Positions 4,899 through 7,251 of a stretch of 7,251 nucleotides of DNA are shown here, piece by piece. A program made the translations under genes and the position numbers. The notes beneath the pieces were generated by a model. That model was not told the DNA's origin. It was given only the letters and a program-made list of their open reading frames with translations, and searched no databases. Each line of letters opens with the position of its first letter. The stretch's first letter is position 1. Origin of the DNA: Pirellulales bacterium (lineage in GTDB: Bacteria; Planctomycetota; Planctomycetia; Pirellulales; Thermoguttaceae); contig JAUWHT010000008.1 of NCBI GenBank assembly GCA_030605745.1, positions 1-7,251 on the forward strand, in the 5' to 3' direction.

Positions 4899-6608
4899 TT
4901 ACTTATCAGTGACGTGCTGGGCCGAGGTCGAGAAATTGGGTAATCCCCAGAGCTGCACCACGGCGTCGTCGCCGGCCGAAACCGCACGCCGGCCGTCGGG
5001 CGAAACTGCCACGCTGCGAATGCCGTCCCGGTGTTTGCCGAAACGATAAACCTCCTCGCCGTTGCTGAGCTTCCACATCCGGATGGTGCGGTCGATGCTG
5101 CTGGAGAGCGCGTACCCCGGCGCGCCGGGGTCGGGCGAGAAGGCCACGCAGGTAACCGCCTGGAAGTGTCCCGTGCACGCCTGCCGCTGCTCTGCGGTCT
5201 CCACGTCCCACAGCCGCACGGTGTTGTCGGCGCCGCCGGAGAGCGCGAGATTCCCATCGGCCGAGAAGGCGACGCAGGTGACCGCACCTTGGTGCCCCGA
5301 CATGCTGCGGATCTCCTTGCCGCTTGCGCGTTCCCATAGCCGGACCGTCCGGTCGTCGCCGCCGGAAAGGATCATGGATCCATCGGGCGAAAAGGCCACG
5401 CTGGTAACCGGTCCTTGATGGCCGGTAAACTGGTTGAGTTGCTGACCGGTCGAGGCGTCCAGCAGTCGAACGGTCGCGTCCTGGCAGGCCAGCAGGAGGT
5501 ATTTTGCATCGGGCGAGAATTTCGCGTTCTGGACGACCGGTAGTTTGTTGATCTCGACGCGGCCGGTTTCCCCCGGCGCGCCGGGGCCTGCCGCCGGCCA
5601 GACATGCACGGTGCCGGACCCCGGCGCGCCGGGGGTCGCCGTGCTCAATGCCAACACCTTCTTTCCGTCGGGCGAGATGGCCACCGTGAGGACGGCAGCG
5701 GTCGCACCTTCAAAGTAGCGCTCGGCCCCACTGTCCACGTCCCACAGCCGGACCGTTTTGTCCTCGCCACCAGAGAGCACGGATGCCCCGTCGGGCGTAA
5801 ACACCGCGACAGTGACCGGCCCGGTATGACCTTCAAACGAACGGATCTCTCCAACCGGGCCCGTAAAACTCAAGATGTCCGCAGGACTGCTTTCAGGCGT
5901 TTGGTCCAAGTTGCCGGATGACTGCAACAACTGATGCAACGTGCGATCGTACCGCCCCGGCGCGCCGGGGTATCTTGGCCGGGCCCGGCTCCGTGTGGAG
6001 CGTCGGGCGTGTGATGATCTGTTGCCGTGTCGCTTCGCCGAGTCCCGGCGCGCCGGGATCGGCGGCGGCTCGGACTCGGAACTGCTCATCAAGGCCCGGG
6101 CCGCAACGGCCAGCGCCACGACCACCAGCCCCAGCACGATCGATTGGCCCTGCCACGACGACTTCTTCCGCTTCTTCCGCCGGCTGTTGTAGGATCTGGC
6201 CGGTCGGGCCGTGGTGGCGAACCCCGGCACGCCGAGGCGGCCCGGCTCGATTTGTGGCACCACCGGAGCGGCAGCAACCGCCGGGGCGGAAACACCGGCC
6301 GGAGGGAGCGGTGGGGCCGGCCGGCTTGCCGCCAACTCGGCTCGCAATTGCTCATCATATTGGCTCTTCCTCCGGGCATCAAGCAGGCACACCCGGGCGG
6401 CCGCCAGCTCGTTGAGAAGCCGCTGCAAGAGTTCCGAATACTCCGCCGACCGCAGATTCCGCACGTGGACCATCTGCCGGTCGGCGGCGTTGGAGATTAC
6501 GTCTGGATCGGACTCGAACAGACCGATCCCCAACAGGCGGTAATGGTTGGGCGGCTGCTCCTCGGGTGGAATTCCCAGCCATTTTCGATATGGATCGAAC
6601 TGGGCCAT
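4899..6608 (-). CDS. Membrane-anchored WD40 protein with J-domain-like N-terminus
   Basis: This is a 569-residue protein. Residues about 5-92 form a planctomycete-type N-terminal domain resembling a J-domain: YRLLGI at 23-28, a helix 35-50, then LLDARRKSQYDEQL at 75-88, as in the last J-domain helix. It lacks the HPD motif needed to stimulate Hsp70. A Pro/Ala linker follows, then a basic run RRKKRKK at 143-149 and one membrane segment at about 156-172. The basic side should stay in the cytoplasm, placing the C-terminus outside. A second low-complexity linker (173-250) leads to seven WD40 blades at about 256-554, with VRLWD, VHVW, VRLLD, VRLWE, VRLWD, IRMWK and VQLWG ends: a complete propeller, likely a protein-binding platform. 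The start MAQFDPYRKWLGI is typical of the family but has no clear Shine-Dalgarno. The gene carries six palindromes, annotated separately, which add PGAPG-type segments. Partner unknown. Confidence 0.88.
   Translation of the reverse strand: MAQFDPYRKWLGIPPEEQPPNHYRLLGIGLFESDPDVISNAADRQMVHVRNLRSAEYSELLQRLLNELAAARVCLLDARRKSQYDEQLRAELAASRPAPPLPPAGVSAPAVAAAPVVPQIEPGRLGVPGFATTARPARSYNSRRKKRKKSSWQGQSIVLGLVVVALAVAARALMSSSESEPPPIPARRDSAKRHGNRSSHARRSTRSRARPRYPGAPGRYDRTLHQLLQSSGNLDQTPESSPADILSFTGPVGEIRSFEGHTGPVTVAVFTPDGASVLSGGEDKTVRLWDVDSGAERYFEGATAAVLTVAISPDGKKVLALSTATPGAPGSGTVHVWPAAGPGAPGETGRVEINKLPVVQNAKFSPDAKYLLLACQDATVRLLDASTGQQLNQFTGHQGPVTSVAFSPDGSMILSGGDDRTVRLWERASGKEIRSMSGHQGAVTCVAFSADGNLALSGGADNTVRLWDVETAEQRQACTGHFQAVTCVAFSPDPGAPGYALSSSIDRTIRMWKLSNGEEVYRFGKHRDGIRSVAVSPDGRRAVSAGDDAVVQLWGLPNFSTSAQHVTDK
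5115..5130. repeat. 16-bp palindrome, copy 1 (WD40 blade 6)
   Basis: This is an exact CCCCGGCGCGCCGGGG, extended to 18 bp by flanking A and T. On the minus strand it is read as PGAPG at residues 494-498, within SPDPGAPGYALSS. The equivalent turn in the neighbouring blade is SADGNLALSG, so PGAPG replaces two or so residues of the usual beta-turn. Confidence 0.85.
5571..5586. repeat. 16-bp palindrome, copy 2 (WD40 blade 2/3 loop)
   Basis: An exact CCCCGGCGCGCCGGGG, read as PGAPG at residues 342-346 in the loop after the VHVW strand of blade 2. Normal blades have a short D-x-x-x-G connection here. It starts exactly 48 bases before copy 3. Confidence 0.85.
5619..5634. repeat. 16-bp palindrome, copy 3 (WD40 blade 2)
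   Basis: An exact CCCCGGCGCGCCGGGG, with one further G at 5635. It is read as PGAPG at residues 326-330, just before SGTVHVW in blade 2, where typical blades have a short D-x-T turn. Copies 2 and 3 therefore bracket one beta-strand. Confidence 0.85.
5955..5970. repeat. 16-bp palindrome, copy 4 (linker before the propeller)
   Basis: An exact CCCCGGCGCGCCGGGG, read as PGAPG at residues 214-218 (PRYPGAPGRYD) in the low-complexity linker between the membrane segment and the first WD40 blade. Confidence 0.85.
6043..6058. repeat. 16-bp palindrome, copy 5 (shifted reading frame)
   Basis: TCCCGGCGCGCCGGGA: the 14-bp core is intact and the outermost C-G pair is changed to T-A, so it is still a perfect palindrome. 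It is read in a different frame from the others and gives IPARRD (residues 184-189) in the linker after the membrane segment. Confidence 0.75.
6222..6237. repeat. Degenerate palindrome, copy 6
   Basis: CCCCGGCACGCCGAGG differs from the consensus at two positions (6229 and 6235). It is read as LGVPG (residues 125-129), in the same frame as copies 1-4, in the linker before the membrane segment. It could be a decayed copy or a chance match. Confidence 0.4.
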
Positions 6609-6731
6609 TTATACTTGCTTGCACACCAGGGAGATCTGCAAAGGACGGAAATCAGCGAGCCGCAGGTGGGGCAAAAGGCGTCAGGAACGAATGTACGTTC
6701 ACCCGCAAGTGGCGTTTTCCCGGGGTTTTGT

Positions 6732-6777
6732 GAATTGTTGGTGTTTATGGAAGTATACTTCACCGGCCCAACAATTC
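6732..6777. promoter_or_regulatory. Concentric dyad upstream of the WD40 gene (possible operator)
   Basis: GAATTGTTGG at 6732-6741 and its exact complement CCAACAATTC at 6768-6777 surround the perfect 12-bp palindrome GAAGTATACTTC (6750-6761). The two centres differ by one base. A third copy of GAATTGTTGG lies at 6853-6862. The site is about 125-170 bases upstream of the WD40 start codon. It could be an operator or a small hairpin; nothing else in the sequence decides. Confidence 0.35.
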
Positions 6778-6781
6778 CCAT

Positions 6782-6800
6782 CGACCGCCGTGGACGGTCG
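6782..6800. repeat. Small stem-loop
   Basis: CGACCG (6782-6787) pairs with CGGTCG (6795-6800) around a 7-base loop. It lies right after the dyad at 6732-6777. Its function is unknown. Confidence 0.35.
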
Positions 6801-6840
6801 TAAGTCACTACCCAATACCAACTTGCGGCGTGGCAACGCT

Positions 6841-7080
6841 TTACAGACGCCCGAATTGTTGGACATCGTAACGCCGGCGTTTCGCCGGCACCCCGGGGAT
6901 CAGTTTTGGTAAATATCCCCACCCCCCGGGTCTGCTGCCAAAACTCTCATAGCCTCGCGCTTCAGCCGGATGAACCAGATGCGTCTTTGCACGAGGCATG
7001 AAATGAATGTACCATCCCGACCGGCCGATTTCAAGATCAAGAATTGGCCACATCTGCCGGATGTCATCTTCCAGGCACAC
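6841..7080 (-). CDS. Doubtful small hypothetical reading frame
   Basis: A GTG-initiated 79-residue frame begins 41 bases downstream of the inferred intron end. The frame is open upstream to a TAG only 12 codons earlier. Residues about 1-48 (for example DDIRQMWPILDLEIGRSGWY) have a varied, protein-like composition. The last 20 or so residues are encoded by the hairpin at 6873-6889 and look non-coding (PAKRRRYDV). No Shine-Dalgarno and no recognisable family are seen. It could be a remnant of a gene whose 5' part is missing, or simply chance. Confidence 0.25.
   Translation of the reverse strand: MCLEDDIRQMWPILDLEIGRSGWYIHFMPRAKTHLVHPAEARGYESFGSRPGGWGYLPKLIPGVPAKRRRYDVQQFGRL
6873..6889. repeat. 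Short GC-rich hairpin GCCGGCG-TTT-CGCCGGC
   Basis: Two 7-bp arms (6873-6879 and 6883-6889) surround a TTT loop, followed at once by the palindrome CCCCGGGG (6891-6898). On the minus strand it would lie near the 3' end of the doubtful frame 6841-7080. No T-tract follows. It looks like a short REP-type hairpin. Confidence 0.5.
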
Positions 7081-7120
7081 TGTTTCTGCGGCGCCAGGGT
7101 CGGCTACTGTCTACTGTCGG

Positions 7121-7251
7121 AACGCGGTAGGGACCGCCCTTGCGGGCGGCCCCCCGCACAGATCCGTACGTGAGGAACTACCTCATACGGCTCCTCCCTT
7201 GGGTATCACGGTCAAGATGACACCATCTCTACCAGCCGTAGCCACTCGCGT
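7121..7251 (-). ncRNA. Group II intron, 3' end (domains V and VI), partial
   Basis: On the minus strand, domain V is at 7193-7161: GAGCCGTATGAGG, loop, CCTCACGTACGGATC. It carries the catalytic AGC triad near its start, the two-base CG bulge, a TGAGG/CCTCA upper stem and the CCGTA/TACGG lower stem; the third base pair is G-A instead of the usual G-U. Domain VI follows at about 7160-7121, with GTGCGGGGGG, a GCCGCCC-GCAA-GGGCGGT stem capped by a GNRA loop, and CCCTACCGCG, whose A (opposite 7128) is the likely bulged branch point. The exact 3' splice site is uncertain (about 7119-7122) because the usual final AY is not obvious. The reverse-transcriptase gene would lie beyond 7251. The GCGGGG...CCCTACCGCG style suggests subgroup IIC, by memory of the family. 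Confidence 0.8.

Larger units (their letters stand above)
6609..7120. other. Mostly non-coding region upstream of the WD40 gene
   Basis: Apart from the items listed separately (the dyad at 6732-6777, the stems at 6782-6800 and 6873-6889, and a doubtful reading frame at 6841-7080), no gene is supported in these 512 bases. The WD40 promoter must lie here, but no convincing -35/-10 pair is visible on the minus strand. A tandem 7-mer, CTACTGTCTACTGT, lies at 7104-7117, close to the inferred intron end. Confidence 0.5.

Noticed and set aside
5115..6237. CRISPR array formed by the repeated palindromes
   Set aside because: The repeats are too short, their spacing is irregular (48 to 456 bases), and they lie inside an intact coding sequence.
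5918..6415. 165-residue plus-strand frame rich in Pro, Arg and Gly
   Set aside because: It is a shadow of the low-complexity linker of the WD40 gene on the opposite strand.
6497..6922. 141-residue minus-strand frame with a CPTCG motif overlapping the start of the WD40 gene
   Set aside because: It overlaps the WD40 gene in another frame, has no second zinc-binding CxxC pair, and its composition looks non-coding.

Overview
The window looks like chromosomal DNA from a GC-rich planctomycete, probably of the Pirellulales type. This is inferred from gene content: a secreted tandem DUF1080 protein, a very long exported TPR protein, and a WD40 protein whose N-terminus (PYRKWLGIPP ... NHYRLLGI) is typical of planctomycete proteins. 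All three proteins carry either a signal peptide or a membrane anchor, so this is a cell-envelope neighbourhood. No operon is visible: the genes stand alone and alternate in strand.

Layout. 1-191: a long imperfect hairpin repeat and a small stem just past the end of the first gene. 192-1373 (minus): exported two-domain DUF1080 (3-keto-disaccharide hydrolase family) protein. 1374-1661: divergent intergenic space with a third-party hairpin repeat (1444-1532), a good -10 box and a clear Shine-Dalgarno for the next gene. 1662-4571 (plus): exported 969-residue protein made of about 25 TPR units. 4572-4898: convergent intergenic space with two more inverted-repeat elements, one with perfect nested 23-bp and 26-bp arms. 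4899-6608 (minus): J-domain-like / transmembrane / seven-blade WD40 protein. 6609-7120: mostly non-coding, with short dyads and a doubtful 80-codon reading frame. 7121-7251 (minus): the 3' end (domains V and VI) of a group II intron that continues beyond the window.

The most unusual signal is inside the WD40 gene. It carries a 16-bp perfect palindrome, CCCCGGCGCGCCGGGG, four times exactly, once with only the outer base pair changed, and once with two changes. No comparably good copy was found in the other two genes. Five of the six copies are read in the same frame and give Pro-Gly-Ala-Pro-Gly or a close variant; these fall in blade loops or in linkers, where a propeller can tolerate extra residues. 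This resembles palindromic elements that spread inside protein-coding genes, as known for Rickettsia palindromic elements, but here it is much shorter. Mobility is an inference.

Every intergenic space in the window also holds its own, different inverted repeat, so the region is rich in small hairpin elements. The three proteins have no evident shared pathway beyond envelope location: the DUF1080 protein probably acts on sugars, while the TPR and WD40 proteins are protein-binding scaffolds of unknown partner.
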